The notes under the pieces are model-generated. The model did no database searches. It was not told where the DNA came from and saw only the letters and a list, made by a program, of their open reading frames with translations. A program made the position numbers and the translations under genes. From Escallonia rubra (taxonomy: Eukaryota > Streptophyta > Magnoliopsida > Escalloniales > Escalloniaceae): a stretch of 64,000 bases of DNA. Position 1 is the first letter of the stretch. The number at the start of each line of letters is the position of its first letter. Location of the stretch: positions 124,001 through 188,000 of the forward strand of contig JAVXUO010001091.1 of NCBI GenBank assembly GCA_033065855.1, read 5' to 3'. Positions 11,841 to 23,487 of this stretch are shown one piece after another.

Positions 11841-12285
11841 GTGGCTTTGAAATTGGGAAGGAAAAATGTTATAATAGTTTTGGTGAAGAAAGACTATCGG
11901 TAAATGTATTTAGTAGTTATTGTTAAAAATATAGTCACAATTTTCGTTGCTAAAATAGATATTTTTATGCTGTAACTAAGCCTCCATAAAAATGAAATTG
12001 GTGGCTATGAAATTGGGAAGGAAGAATGTTGCGATGCAGGAATTAGAAATGTAGAAGATGAATGGGGGGGGGGGGGCTAAGAAACTGGATAAGGATATTC
12101 TGTTGCACGATATAAATGCGGTAACAGTTTTAGTGGCGAAAGATTGTTATTAGAAATATTTTGTCGCTAAAAAAAGTCATTAATTTTTTTCTGTCGTTAA
12201 AATTCAATTTAGTCACGTTTTTATGTTACAGCAAAGGATCCTCTACCCCTAAAGAAACTGTACTAAGCCTCCATAACAATGAGTA
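11841..12285. repeat. Imperfect tandem duplication with CACTA-like motifs
   Basis: Two related units lie head to tail. GTGGCT(T/A)TGAAATTGGG starts both (11841, 12001), and ACTAAGCCTCCATAA ends both (11975, 12262). The second unit is longer by about 127 bp and contains a 13-base G run (12064-12076). GTCGCTAA/TTAGTGGCGAA-type motifs recall the subterminal repeats of plant CACTA elements, as at 61670-61950, but no CACTA terminus is present. Confidence 0.5.
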
Positions 12286-12689
12286 ACTCAGTATATCGCT
12301 TCTCTCTCTCTTATCATTTTGGATGAACTGAATCTGAACAAAAAGTGAGAGGTAACAAAATGATTGCAGTTGGTTGCTAAAATCATCTCTAGTCTCACTT
12401 TTTGGGCGTGAATGATAAGGACTCGTGATTCCCAAAAGGGCGGTGGTCTATCATTGTGAGCAAATAAACTAAGCTTCTATTCAAATTTCTGGATTAGTAC
12501 TTCCAGTAAATAGTAATCGAGGGTTTTCTTTATTTGGGATTGGCCTATTGACACTTCTTTTTTTTTTTTTTTTTAAATTTCCCCAATAGGGAAATTTGTT
12601 AGAACTGCAATTCATATATATAACCCGCCGGTATTAATGTATGGTTATTAAAGTGCGCGTGTGGAGTTACTTAGATAAATCTATTCCGT
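12286..12689. other. Intergenic, no feature seen
   Basis: AT-rich sequence with a 19-base T run near 12557-12575. There is no recognisable gene or element. Confidence 0.5.
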
Positions 12690-12930
12690 TTTCAATTTTT
12701 GACGCTCCCAGCCACTGCCATCGTTATCGTCGCCATCGCAAGCACTACCAAAGAAAAAATTCATAATAAAACTGAGTAATTAAACACTCAAAATGAAAAC
12801 TCAAAATAAAAATCGGTAATCAAACACTTATTATTATTATTTTTTTGTAAAAAATAAAAAATAAACTGATTTTTGTATTTTTAGAAACAGAAAATCAAAA
12901 CTAAAAGTGATTTCAAACATTCTTAGTTTC
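12690..12930. mobile_element. MITE fragment, GGTGGC-core family, reversed
   Basis: Read on the minus strand this matches the arm pattern of the family at 5929-6294: AAACACC-type arms, alternating A/T runs, and the GGCGATGGCGACGATGGC-like core, here as its complement at about 12710-12750. It is truncated and lacks a clear left terminus. Confidence 0.45.
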
Positions 12931-13373
12931 ACATCAAGCAAGTGTAAATTAAGTTAAGATTGAACTTTTAGGTCGAGTTTATATTTGGGTCATTATGGTG
13001 GACATTTGGCTCCCTGTTATTGCTCTAATAAAGGTTGCATTATTCTGTATTCTACAAATCAAGAGTGAAAAGTAGCAGCTCATGAGCTGCTAGTATGCAT
13101 TCATGGAGTGCTATTACCTTGTTAAATTTGAGCTTGCACCATTGCTTGCAAAACAAGATAGGTTTCCAGAAATCCAGAATCTGCAAACTATGGTATATCT
13201 GATATCTTTCGTTTTGCTGTTTGCATGGCCTAAACTAAAGGGAGGCCCTTTGTTCAGGAGATTATTAAATGGCACCCTCTGTTCGCGTCTGAGAGCCATA
13301 ACCACATAAGTAGAGCGTAAATTATGAATCGATGAAGAAGATGGCCATTTATCTCGAGTGAATCAGTATCACG

Positions 13374-14306
13374 TAGGGGTGAACAACAAACCGATAAAAC
13401 CGATCCAAACTATTCAAACCATTGGAACCGAACCGATCGAATTCGAACCGTTGATGAGCTTGAATGGTTTGGTTTGAAATTTTCAAACCGAGGCCGGTTT
13501 GGTTCGGTTTACGGTTTAAGATTTTCAAACCGGCAATAAATCGAACCGAACCGAGGGTTACATTATTATAAAAAATATATATATATCTTATCCTGATTAG
13601 CTAATAATTAGGATAGAATAAAACATGCTCACCCTAAATTAACCTTCTCTTTTAATTCTACAATTTGAAAGTCATTACTCACTATATATTGCATCATTTA
13701 CACTATGGCTCCTGTAATGTAAACATGGAGCCAATATGCTAGTTATATCCAATATTACAGTAGAGTCAATAATGATAAAATACGAGTCATGCCTACTTAA
13801 AGAAAAATCAACTAATAAAAACTTTAGAGAAGTGCAGATTTGTTAGATATTAAGACTTAGGAAATTATCTGTATTTTTTTACTACCATTGTGATACACAC
13901 CCTCTTCGTCTAGTTTCCTGCTCAACTGTTAAGAAGTAAGTTCTGAAATTGGTGTTATGTTAATCTAGTAATAATCATAATCATGTTAAAAGCCCAAACA
14001 ATATAAGAAAGAGAGCAAGTATTCCCATAAACCATGAGCACCCAAAAAATACGGTAGCCGAAAAAAGTTATAAATTAATCTTAAAAAAAGTTGTTATTGG
14101 TTATTGTTTTTTTTTCTTTCTTGAAAACATAATAATGTTTAAACTACGCTTAAACCGATCCGAACCATTCAATTTGAACTGTTTGAACCGTTCAAACTGA
14201 GGTGTCTTGGTTCAATTTGGTTTAAGAATTTGTGAACCGAGGTTAATTGATTCGGTTTGCGATTTGACCCCCAAAACCGAACCAAACCGAAACGTACTCA
14301 CCCCTA
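13374..14306. mobile_element. Non-autonomous hAT-like element with AACCG-repeat arms
   Basis: The element starts TAGGGGTGA and ends TCACCCCTA, perfect inverted termini of the form common in plant hAT elements. Both ends carry many iterations of AACCGAACC/GGTTCGGTTT (13390-13555 and 14140-14290) around an AT-rich middle with no coding capacity. The similarity extends past the termini as an inverted, not direct, ATCACG/CGTGAT, so no clean 8-bp target duplication can be named. The class is inferred from the termini and by analogy with the three elements below that do show duplications. Confidence 0.68.
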
Positions 14307-15696
14307 CGTGATGATACTGTTACGTTATTCAACTTGTAGGTTTATTACTAAAGATTAAAGCACTGCTTTTGGTCAAATCAATTAAAGGGTTGCAAGGTAG
14401 TAGCACGAGAGATATTTTTCTGTGTCCCGAGGCGACGATCAAACCCATCAACAAAGACAGTTTGATCTGTTGGTTGCGGAGTAATCCAAGTTTGTTGGGG
14501 AGCTCATGAATTGTGCTCTAGAATGAGCATTGCTTTCGCAACCAACGAGGATTACACTCAGCTTTAGGCAAACAGGCCTCTGAGACTCTTAGTTAATGGC
14601 ATATCGCGCTGGGTGGTACGTTGTTTGGCATACTAGCGATGATCACATTTGTGTCATGGTAATTTTTGCACAATTTGAGAGCTTGATCCTACTTTCAAAT
14701 TGTTATTTACATGTTAATATCTTGGGTGGATGGATTTATTTTGTGCCCACTAACATATAAGATTTATTAGTTATGAGAATTACAATTAGTCAGTAAATAT
14801 TATATTTATGTCTTAAGTGAAGAGATAAATACATTATCTAACACTATCTCTATCTAATAGTTAGAGATATCCCAATAGAAGTATGTTATCTCTATTTAAG
14901 TACTAGGGATATCCCACTCGACTTTAGTAATTGTTTTCCGTACTTGCGAGCAAGAGATCAAGCGTGTGGGAGGGTCGTAACAACAATGATCATTTCGTCA
15001 AAAATTTTGGCATATTTCGTACGTTATGTTTCCGAAATCACCGTGTGTTACGTGGTAGATGTTTAAAGTTTAACACAATAGTCTTCAAACGATATATAAG
15101 GTATCGTATCCCAGCTTCTACCGTTGTTATTGTAGTTGATCTTATCAAACCACAAGGAACCCCGAGAGAAACTTAGAATCAAACGCACATTCGATAATAC
15201 ATTCCTGAGCTTGGATATCAGCTGAGGACTGTGAAAGAGTCATAGATATAACACATAAGTTTGCCGAGTGGTAGGGAATATATTACAACATTCTTAAGGA
15301 GTTACAAGACATTCATCGAAGGGAAGTCTGATTAGCATGATATGGCTGAAGGAGTTGCAAGGGTACTCATTGAAGGGAAGCTTCATCGAGCACCAATGCC
15401 CAAGCAACCACACATACTTGAAGGCGGATTGAAATATATATGTTACTCCCTCACCCAGCCTCGTATGCCCTCTCTCTTTTTTCTCTCTGAAAGTCACAAA
15501 CCTTAGCTGCCATCCCCGGGAGGGGGGGGGGGGGGAGAGGCCTCCCTCACTTCACAGTTCAATTTTAGATTCACATGAAGTTTAGATAGGCAGTATAAAG
15601 ATGGAACTTGGGGTTTGCCATCATTGTGTGTTGTCACGAGTGGTGTCTTGGTGGCCGATCAGCCATGCCCATATAGATTTCTCTATTCCAATTTCT

Positions 15697-15750
15697 TCTC
15701 TCTCTCTCTCTCGTCTCTCCCTCCCTCCATCTCTCTCTCTTTCTCTCATT
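15697..15750. repeat. CT microsatellite
   Basis: Interrupted CT dinucleotide repeat in a pyrimidine-rich tract. No gene start is linked to it. Confidence 0.8.
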
Positions 15751-16621
15751 GACACCAAATTCAGCATAGACCACAAAAATTAGCTTCAGTAGCTGACAAC
15801 GGTCATCGGATGATATAGTTTCATGTGTTGGGGCGAGGTAACCGATTTGGTTCTGGACGGGGTTCTTTACTTGGGCTCTTCTTTCGTCACCTATTTGTTT
15901 GGGGTTTCTTATTCATCATGGCTTAAGGGTGTTTTTCGTTTTTGAAGTTATGACTAGGCCACCTGATTAGGTTCGATGCCTCGAGTGTCATGGAAGTGGT
16001 GTTTGCAGTTATTAAGTCCCTCAGCTCCTTTCTTTGCCTCTTGGGCCATTTCGACCCTCTTAATCTTGCTTGTTTACCTTTTTATGAGTTTGTGGGTTTG
16101 TTTCGATAGTTGGTTTGATCTAGGTCATTTCTACTTGGGTGTTTCTCTCCTTTAGAAGTTGAAAGGACAAGCCCACCTTCTCAATTCTCATCTTCCTATC
16201 CCTTCTAGTAGAGTTTTCAAGTTCCTCTCCTTGTAGGAAAATAACCTGTGTCTTTAGTGAGTGATTGTCTGGTTTGGCTATTCAGTGAACGTGTTGGCTG
16301 GTCGATTATGGAGGTTTACTTGTTGGGTTTGATGGCTCGGTTGTTGAGGTGTTTTGGGAGCCCTGTTTGGATATTTTGGGGTTGTCGAAAAGTTCTTACT
16401 GGCATGGAAAGGTAGCCTGATTGTTATTAGCCACTTGATTATGTTAGTCATGGTGTTGAGCGGAGATGGTTTATGTGCACGGTGCCGACTGAGTTATCTA
16501 GATTCCATAAATGAAGGCGACTCTATGTGGAGTAAATCACGTGGGTTGGTCAAGGTGAAAAGCTAGTTGGCCCTGCTTAAGTTTGACTTGAGGCCTTTTT
16601 ACTTTGTGGCCAAGAAAAAGC

Positions 16622-16623
<2 letters not shown>

Positions 16624-16654
<31 letters not shown>
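16624..16654. repeat. CA microsatellite
   Basis: About fifteen uninterrupted CA units. It lies in intergenic DNA about 230 bp left of a hAT-like element. Confidence 0.9.
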
Positions 16655-16655
<1 letters not shown>

Positions 16656-16886
16656 GTGTGTCTTTCACATGATTTTGTGTCTATTAAGATCCATTAAGGT
16701 GAGTTTATCTTGATGTCATTTATTTGCATATCTCATGTAATATTTGATCTTTCATAAAGTAGCCTGCTGATAACGAGATTATGACACAAAAAGTATAATT
16801 TCTAACTGTAACTCTCCATTTCTATAGACGCTTCGCCCCTGAACTCTACTCCCCAACCTACCTCGCATCACTCAATTGCTCCCACC

Positions 16887-17936
16887 TAGGGCTGTAAATG
16901 AACATAGTTGTTCACGAGCAGCTCGTAGTTCGTTCCCTAAAAAGCTCGTTCATGTTCGTTTGTATATTATATGAACAGAACATGAACAATTTTTTAGAAC
17001 TCGTTTATTAAACGAACAGAACATGAACATTTAAAAATGTTCACGATTGTGTTCGTGAACATATAGTGTTCGTATAATAAATTAATACTATTATAAGTAA
17101 GACATACATAATTATAAATATATCTATGTAAAATAAACTTAGAAAACTTGATAACCTAAAATTAATAAAATTAGCTAAAAGATCTAAGCCTACTTATAAA
17201 CCAAAATATAAGCTAAGCCCAAACTATACTGAGCCCAAGCCCAAGTCCAAAAAAAAAACCCCAAACCCTAATGCACTTATTCTCCCAAACCTACCTCATT
17301 TAGTTCTGACCGCACCTTAGTTTTGGCCGCAGCCGTCTTCTCCTTTTCATTTTCAGAATGTCTCTTCTCTCTCTCGGGTCAAACACACCCTCTCTCTTCT
17401 CTCTCTTTCTTTCTCACGCACACACACTAACACACAACAGTCACGGCGCCTCCCTAGCTCAGCGGCGCAACCAGCAAGGCATCGCCTCCCTCGACAACGA
17501 ACGTGCCCAGAGTCTACTCACGCACAAACCATCACAACGTGGCAGGCACATCCCAACGTGGTTCGATTCCTAGTAAAGATCCAGAGGCTCTTCAAAAACT
17601 ATTGAATCGCTGCATTTCTCGCGATTTGGTCAACAACAATCTGCGAGACCAACCTTTCTGTCATTTTTCATGTTAATTCTTTTGTTTTTTTCCAACTTTG
17701 ACTGGTTTGAATATTTGAAACTAGAAAAAGAACGAGCTTACGATGCTCGAGTTCGGTTTGTATACGTTAAACGAACGAACCGAGCCGAGCCCGAACTTTT
17801 GGGTGGTTTCACGAACCGAGTTCGAACGAACATTTCAGTCACTTATACGAACTCGAGCCTAGTTCGAACGTGACCTGAGCTATACGAACACGAACACGGC
17901 CATGTTCGGCTCGAAGTCGGTTCATATACAGCCCTA
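16887..17936. mobile_element. Non-autonomous hAT-like element, target duplication CTCCCACC
   Basis: The termini TAGGGCTGTAAATGAAC and (complement of the right end) TAGGGCTGTATATGAACC are inverted repeats. The perfect 8-bp direct repeat CTCCCACC flanks the element at 16879-16886 and 17937-17944, the hallmark of hAT insertion. The 1050-bp body has subterminal arrays of GTTCG/CGAAC (16900-17060 and 17745-17925). A CT-rich, leader-like stretch with an ATG near 17358 lies in the middle, but no transposase does. I infer a deletion derivative of a larger hAT element. Confidence 0.88.
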
Positions 17937-18359
17937 CTCCCACCCCAAAAAGCCTTCGTACCATTGAGGCTCTTCGCTTCATAACCAAGTACCTGCTCAT
18001 GCTCCCTCCCATGCTCTGTGCAATTAAAGTTGCATATTTTTTCTTGGGACATTTCTTAATTTTGATATAAAACGCTACTAGCTTCTCAACTCCTCTCTCA
18101 CGTCATTCCAGAATCCAACTAATACCACATGGCCATCCCACCTCTACATCAGAGAGAAGACACTGCATAACCAGCCATGATCTTGTTGTGTAACGTGTGC
18201 CAAAATTTGCAAGTGTCCCCTTGGTGAAAGTATAACACCCTGTGTGAGTTTTACAAAAGAGAGAAAAAAAAAGAGGTATTTCTCTCTCCATTTTTAGAGT
18301 TTGTAAGTTTCTAAAAGGGAAAAAAAGAAGAGAGATGGAAAGAACTGAAAGGTAAGATT

Positions 18360-19485
18360 TAGGTAGCGTTTGACATGTTTTTTTCCCCCTTCAGTTTTTT
18401 GTTCAGTTTTGTAAATTGAAGAAAAAAATGGTGTTTGATAGATTGTTTCCGTCCCCCCCCCCCCCCCCCCCTAAGTTTTATAAACTAGTTTTCATTTTGA
18501 GCTTGTTTTCCAAAACTTCATTTCGGAGTTTTGAGTTTTTTTTTTTTATTTTGTAGTCTACCCTTCAAGCTTCACTACTAGGAGCAATTTGGGAACCTTT
18601 TCTCCAAAACCCACTTCACATTTCATCATTCCCACCAATATTCCATATCATCCATCATAAAATGATTATGTCGCCACTGCACGCTGCCACTGCAATGCCG
18701 TCGCTGCCCACACCTGCCACATTATCGCCACCATACTTCCCCTGACCTCAACCCATTGTTGCCACCCCACTAACACCACCACCCCAGTACCATTGCCACT
18801 CATAACCCTTTCCAACTACCATCACCGCAACCAAAGATCTGCCCAATCGTCGTTCTTGCAATCACCACCAACTTCACTAAAATCCCTGCCCCATCATTGC
18901 CACCTCACCTACTGATGTGCCCTTCCTTTGCAGCCTAACGGTCGCAGATCTGTTCTACCCACTGCCACTACCCATCGCCAGATGAATCACACAGATGCGA
19001 TATCGAACATCCATGGATTGCGGTGCCAAAACCGTGACATCTCTGTCCCACCGTTGCCACCGCACACATATTTGCCCTGTCGTTGCCATTGCACCCATAG
19101 ATTTGTGCCGCCACTGCAACAATTGTGCAGTGGGTTTCTTGGTGGTCCGGCTTGGTGATGCGAAAGATTTGTTAATGGTGGTGGTGTTGATATTTGATAT
19201 GGGGTAGGTGGTGGTGGTGGTGGTGTGTTGTGATTTGATAAGGATGGGTGGTGGTGGAGGTATTGACCTGCTGTGGTGGTTCGGACATGGCTTCTGGAGA
19301 AAATCAATTTTTGAAAGGAAAAAGAAAATGAATGAAGTAGAAAACTCAAAATAATAATAATAATAATAAAACTACTTACCAAACACATTTCAGATTTTAT
19401 AAAAAACTAAAAGTTAAAAGAGGGTTTTGTTTTCATTTTTTTGTAAATAAAACTAAAAACCATAATGGTTTCAAACGTACGCCTC
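18360..19485. mobile_element. MITE-like element, GGTGGC-core family, long copy
   Basis: The left end (AGGTAGCGTTTGACAT) and right end (GTTTCAAACGTACGCCT) are loosely inverted. The left end also matches the left end of the copy at 35270. The arms are AT-rich. The core is an extended CCACCACTGCC/GGTGGTGG tract (about 18670-19270), longer than in the other copies. A 19-base C run is at 18453-18471. The long open frames in the core come from the triplet-like repeat and are not taken as genes. Confidence 0.5.
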
Positions 19486-20366
19486 TTTTCTTCTTAAGCT
19501 TTTCTCTCCAAAGTTGAGAAGAACCGGAAAGAAAGAAAAGTAAGGTTGATAATACATTTGGAGTACTAACAATACCCTATTTTCGTTTTTTAAAAAAATA
19601 ATTTAGAAAAGGGGCATCCTAATACGCATAGCTTGAAAACTTTCAAATTGTTTTCCTTCCTTTCCAACTCGCAAACAACTGATTTTTTTTTTTTTTACTT
19701 TTTCTTTCACCCCAAACTCACAAACACAATGAAAGAACCACGAGATTCTTATCTTTTCTTTTTCTTCCTAAGAAACAACACATAACTGTTGGAGACGAAT
19801 TGTCATCCGCTTACTTTTAATTTTAACATTTACAAATTTGGAGCAGACAATTGAGGGCAAATTTCATTCCTCTTTATTTCTTACACCTTCATCGCTCCAA
19901 ACTTTCTTACACACCTTATAACTCATTTGTTGCTCTTACAAATGTCTAGATACAACTAGCTTCATTGTAACTTGTAATAACAAAACCACTAAGCTATTAT
20001 TTCACACGGTTACTAGTCAGTACCTCTACTTATGCGTAACATTAATGCACTTGTAACTTACGCACCGCTAACACACATATTAGTGACCCAATAACATGTC
20101 ACATGCACTAACCATTGCTCTATAGAATTGGAGAGAGTTTATTTTCCAAGAAGAAGATGAAATGCCATAAGAATTTGGAATTGACCTCGTATTACTTACA
20201 ATCATCAAAAAATAAAAAGACGGATGCAATGTAATTTACATTAAATCTTAGAACATGTAATAGAAAAAACTTAGCTGAGAAGTTATTGAAAACTACCATT
20301 TGTAGGATCCAAATCGGAAGGGGCAAGTTTGGGTCGTGAGGGTATGATAACAGACATGTCGTGATG
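19486..20366. other. Intergenic, no feature seen
   Basis: AT-rich DNA up to the target duplication of the Sirevirus. Nothing in it is recognisable. Confidence 0.5.
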
Positions 20367-20371
20367 CTTCC

Positions 20372-21650
20372 TGTTAACCCTACGATTATTTAACCTAGGA
20401 TTATATTTGATTTTGATGATAACTAGCATTGATGATTATGCTGTCTAACATGCATTGAGTTGATGAAGCAATAGAAACAATCTCATACTCATGCAAACGG
20501 ATTATTAGACGAGCAACACGATCAAAGACTCTCAACGGAACACATCAAAGAGGAAATTCGTCGATTGAAGTTTTCATGCTTTTATTTCCGTCTTTGTAAA
20601 CTAGACATAGAGAGATGATCGTTACGATGACTGTATACCTAGAACTTGCCCATAGGTTTCCCTTGCATGCATAAAATTTTTTCATGCTTTAAAAATAAGG
20701 AAACTGCATTTTCAAGAATGCAGTCGACTGCATTGGAATGCAGTCGACTGCAAGTTGGGCAGTGAGGTATTACAGTCGACTGCATTGGAATGCAGTCGAC
20801 TGCGATACTTCCAGTAGCCTATTACAGTCGATTGCATTGGATTACAGTCGACTGTAAGTTGGAAATTTGAATTTCCAACGGCTACTTTTGGGTTACAGTC
20901 GACTGCAATGGTGCATTGCAGTCGACTGCATTTACCGTTTGGTGCATTTAATGATCCACCTAACCCCAAACAGTCATATTTATTCCCACATCTATAAATA
21001 CTCATTTTGGGCATTGGTTTGATTCATCAATTGCATTCAAAGCTCTCCTATTTTTCATATTCTCAAAGATCAAAGCAATTGTTCAAATCTCTCTTGTTTT
21101 CATTGATTTCTCATCCTTTTCAAGAGAGCATTTATTGTGAGCTTACATTTGAGAGATATACACTTTCATAAGTCATCATACACTCATCTCTTATTCTAGT
21201 ACTTCAACTTGTACTCATATACTTATTGAGAGTGAAATCTTGTACACATTTCTTCATTGAAAGGTTCTTGTATCAAAGCTTGGGGTTGTCAAGCTTTGGA
21301 GCTTTGGGTTTGTCAAAGCTTGTTCTTGATGTGGGCATAGCATCAAGGGATTGTAAGAGGTTCGATCTTGACCCGTAAGGAAGATCATACTAGTGGATTC
21401 TAGGGCCTTTCAAGGGACTTCCTTGAAGGGGTGGACGTAGGCTTGTGGGTATATCAAGCCGAACCATTTAATTCTCCTTGTCAAGTATCTCTAAACCCTT
21501 CTCTCTTTACATTATCGTTTTACATTTGTGTTGAGATTGGTTGTTTGCTTATTTGAGTTATTGAGATTGAGGTTTGTTGTTTGTTAATTTTTAAAGTAGT
21601 CTTAAAACCCTATTCACCCCCCCCCCTCTAGGGTTATTTTATTGGTTTCA
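20372..21650 (+). repeat. 5' LTR of the Sirevirus
   Basis: 1279 bp, TG...CA. It contains eight copies of CAGTCGACTG (20721-20928) and ends just before the primer-binding site. A TATA-like CTATAAATA is at about 20993-21001, so transcription probably starts shortly after the palindrome array. Confidence 0.93.
20721..20928. repeat. Array of eight palindromes in the 5' LTR
   Basis: CAGTCGACTG (self-complementary, one copy with a C-to-T change) starts at 20721, 20741, 20773, 20793, 20825, 20845, 20896 and 20919. The first six form three pairs with 20-bp spacing, repeated every 52 bp. It lies some 65-280 bp upstream of the TATA-like motif, so it probably works as a U3 enhancer or repressor-binding array; this is inference. 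Confidence 0.9.
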
Positions 21651-21652
21651 AG

Positions 21653-21664
21653 TGGTATCAGAGC
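21653..21664 (+). other. Primer-binding site of the Sirevirus
   Basis: TGGTATCAGAGC, two bases after the 5' LTR, is complementary to the 3' end of initiator tRNA-Met and is used by most plant copia elements to prime minus-strand synthesis. Confidence 0.92.
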
Positions 21665-21709
21665 CTCGGCTCTTGTTATATTGGGTAACGCCAAGAGAGT
21701 TAATCGATC

Positions 21710-23474
21710 ATGGCTTACGTTGGGGGTATGGAGGGTAGTTCTACCACTAGGCCTCTATTGTTTAATGGGACCAACTATAGTGTGTGGAAAGTTAAGATGA
21801 AAATCTACTTAGAATCTCAAGACTATGAGATATGGGATATTGTTGAGAATGGCCCATTCGTTCCGATAAAAGTGGTTGACAAGGTTGAAGAACCTAAATC
21901 CAAATCGGAGTATAGTGATCATGACAAGAAGATGATTTGTATGAATGCTAGAGCGAAAAATTGTCTTGTGTGTGCTTTAGATACTAATGAACTCAATAGA
22001 GTCATTATGTGTAATTCGGCTAAAAGTATTTGGGATACTCTTCAAGTCACCCATGAATGGACTTCTCTTCTTAGAGACTCCAAGATGAATTTATTTTTTT
22101 AGAGATTATGAGTTATTCCATATGCTTCCAAATGAATCCGTTACGGATATGAATACTCGTTTTACTAATATTGTGAATCCTTTGAAGCAATTGGGCAAGA
22201 AATTCACTAATGGTGATCTAGTAAGAAAGGTGATTAGATCCTTACCAAGAGTTTGGGATGCAAAGATCACCGCCATCCAAGAGTCAAAGAATCTCAATAT
22301 CTTTCCTCTTGATGAATTGATGTGCTCACTCATGACGTACGAAATGCAACTCAAGACCTTTGATCAAGAGGAAGTCAAGAAGAAGCCTACATCAATTGCT
22401 CTTAAAGCTTCATCTTCAAACTTTGAGTCAAGTGATGATGATGAAGAATTTGATGAAGAGGATATTGCAATGGTTGCAAAGAACTTCAAGAAGTTCTTAA
22501 GATTTAGAAGGAATGATGGGAGAAGGCAACAAAATGCTAGCAACGAAGAGAAACTTTGCTACAAATGCCACAAGCTGGGACACGTGAAGATGGATTGTCC
22601 TATCTACAAAAGGGAGAAGAAGGAAAGAAGAGATGTATGGGAAAGAGCTAAAAGAAGACAATTCTTTAAGAAAGAGAACAAGGAGAAGGAAAGAGCAATG
22701 AATGCCGAACATACTTCAACATGGAATGATTTTGATTCAAGTGATGAAGAGAATGATCAAGCAAATGTATGCTTCATGGAAAATGATGAGGTAAGCTCTT
22801 CTTCCGGTAGTGATAGTGATAATGAAAGCTTTGAAGATGCTTATGATAGCTTATATGAGGAATCCAAGAAAATTTTCAAGAAAAATATTATTTTGTCTAA
22901 GAAATTCCTTGAAGCTAATAAGCAAATTAAGAAGTTGTTAATGGAAAATGATAAGTTGCATGCCAAGAATGAATGCATGTCTAGCCATTTATATGTAGAG
23001 CATGTGAATAACGATTTGGTTGAATTACTTGTTAACACTCTTAGCTCAAAACAAATCTCTTCCAAAACTTTGGCTTTAGAAAAACAAAATGAAGATTTAA
23101 AAGTTGAGATTTGTGATTTGAAAAAATGTCTTGAAAATTTTGTTGATGGTCAAAACAATTTGGATGTCATGCTTGGACGCCAAAGAATTGGCCTAAACAA
23201 AGGTGGTCTTGGATTAGATCCCATGGTCATGCCTCCTAAAATTTTGCAATAAGCTAGGTTGAATATTCATACAAAACGACCAAAGAACTATTGCTCACCT
23301 TTTACACATTACGGTTGGTGCAACAAGAAAGGGCATACGACTAATCATTGTTCTTGTAGAATTGTTTTTATTAGATGTAGAAAGAAAATGTGGATTGTGA
23401 AAGGTCAAGAATACAAATGCAAGACTAACATCCAAGGACCCAAGAAAATTTGGGTACCAAAAGTCATTACTTGA
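21710..23474 (+). pseudogene. Sirevirus gag, frameshifted
   Basis: The structural protein starts at ATG 21710. The copia gag core is recognisable from FNGTNYSVWKVKM onward. The frame is lost in a T7 run near 22096-22102, which gives a stop, and gag homology continues in another frame from about 22103. The second open part (22122-23252) carries a zinc knuckle CYKCHKLGHVKMDC (about 22558-22599), an acidic stretch and a coiled-coil-like C-terminal region. An in-frame TAA at 23250 interrupts it. A second knuckle-like CNKKGHTTNHC follows (about 23319-23351) before a TGA at 23472. One base change in the homopolymer and two stops separate it from a working gag. Confidence 0.85.
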
Positions 23475-23487
23475 TTTGTGTTTATAA

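Larger units (their letters stand above)
14315..16878. other. Intergenic, no gene recognised
   Basis: No supported gene. A G run lies at 15522-15535, a CT microsatellite at about 15697-15745 and a CA microsatellite at 16624-16654. Fragments around 14740-15200 have the look of decayed LTR sequence, but no termini or domains can be shown. Confidence 0.45.

Noticed and set aside
18987..19388. 133-codon open frame on the minus strand
   Set aside because: Low-complexity His/Pro-rich reading of the GGTGGC core of a MITE.
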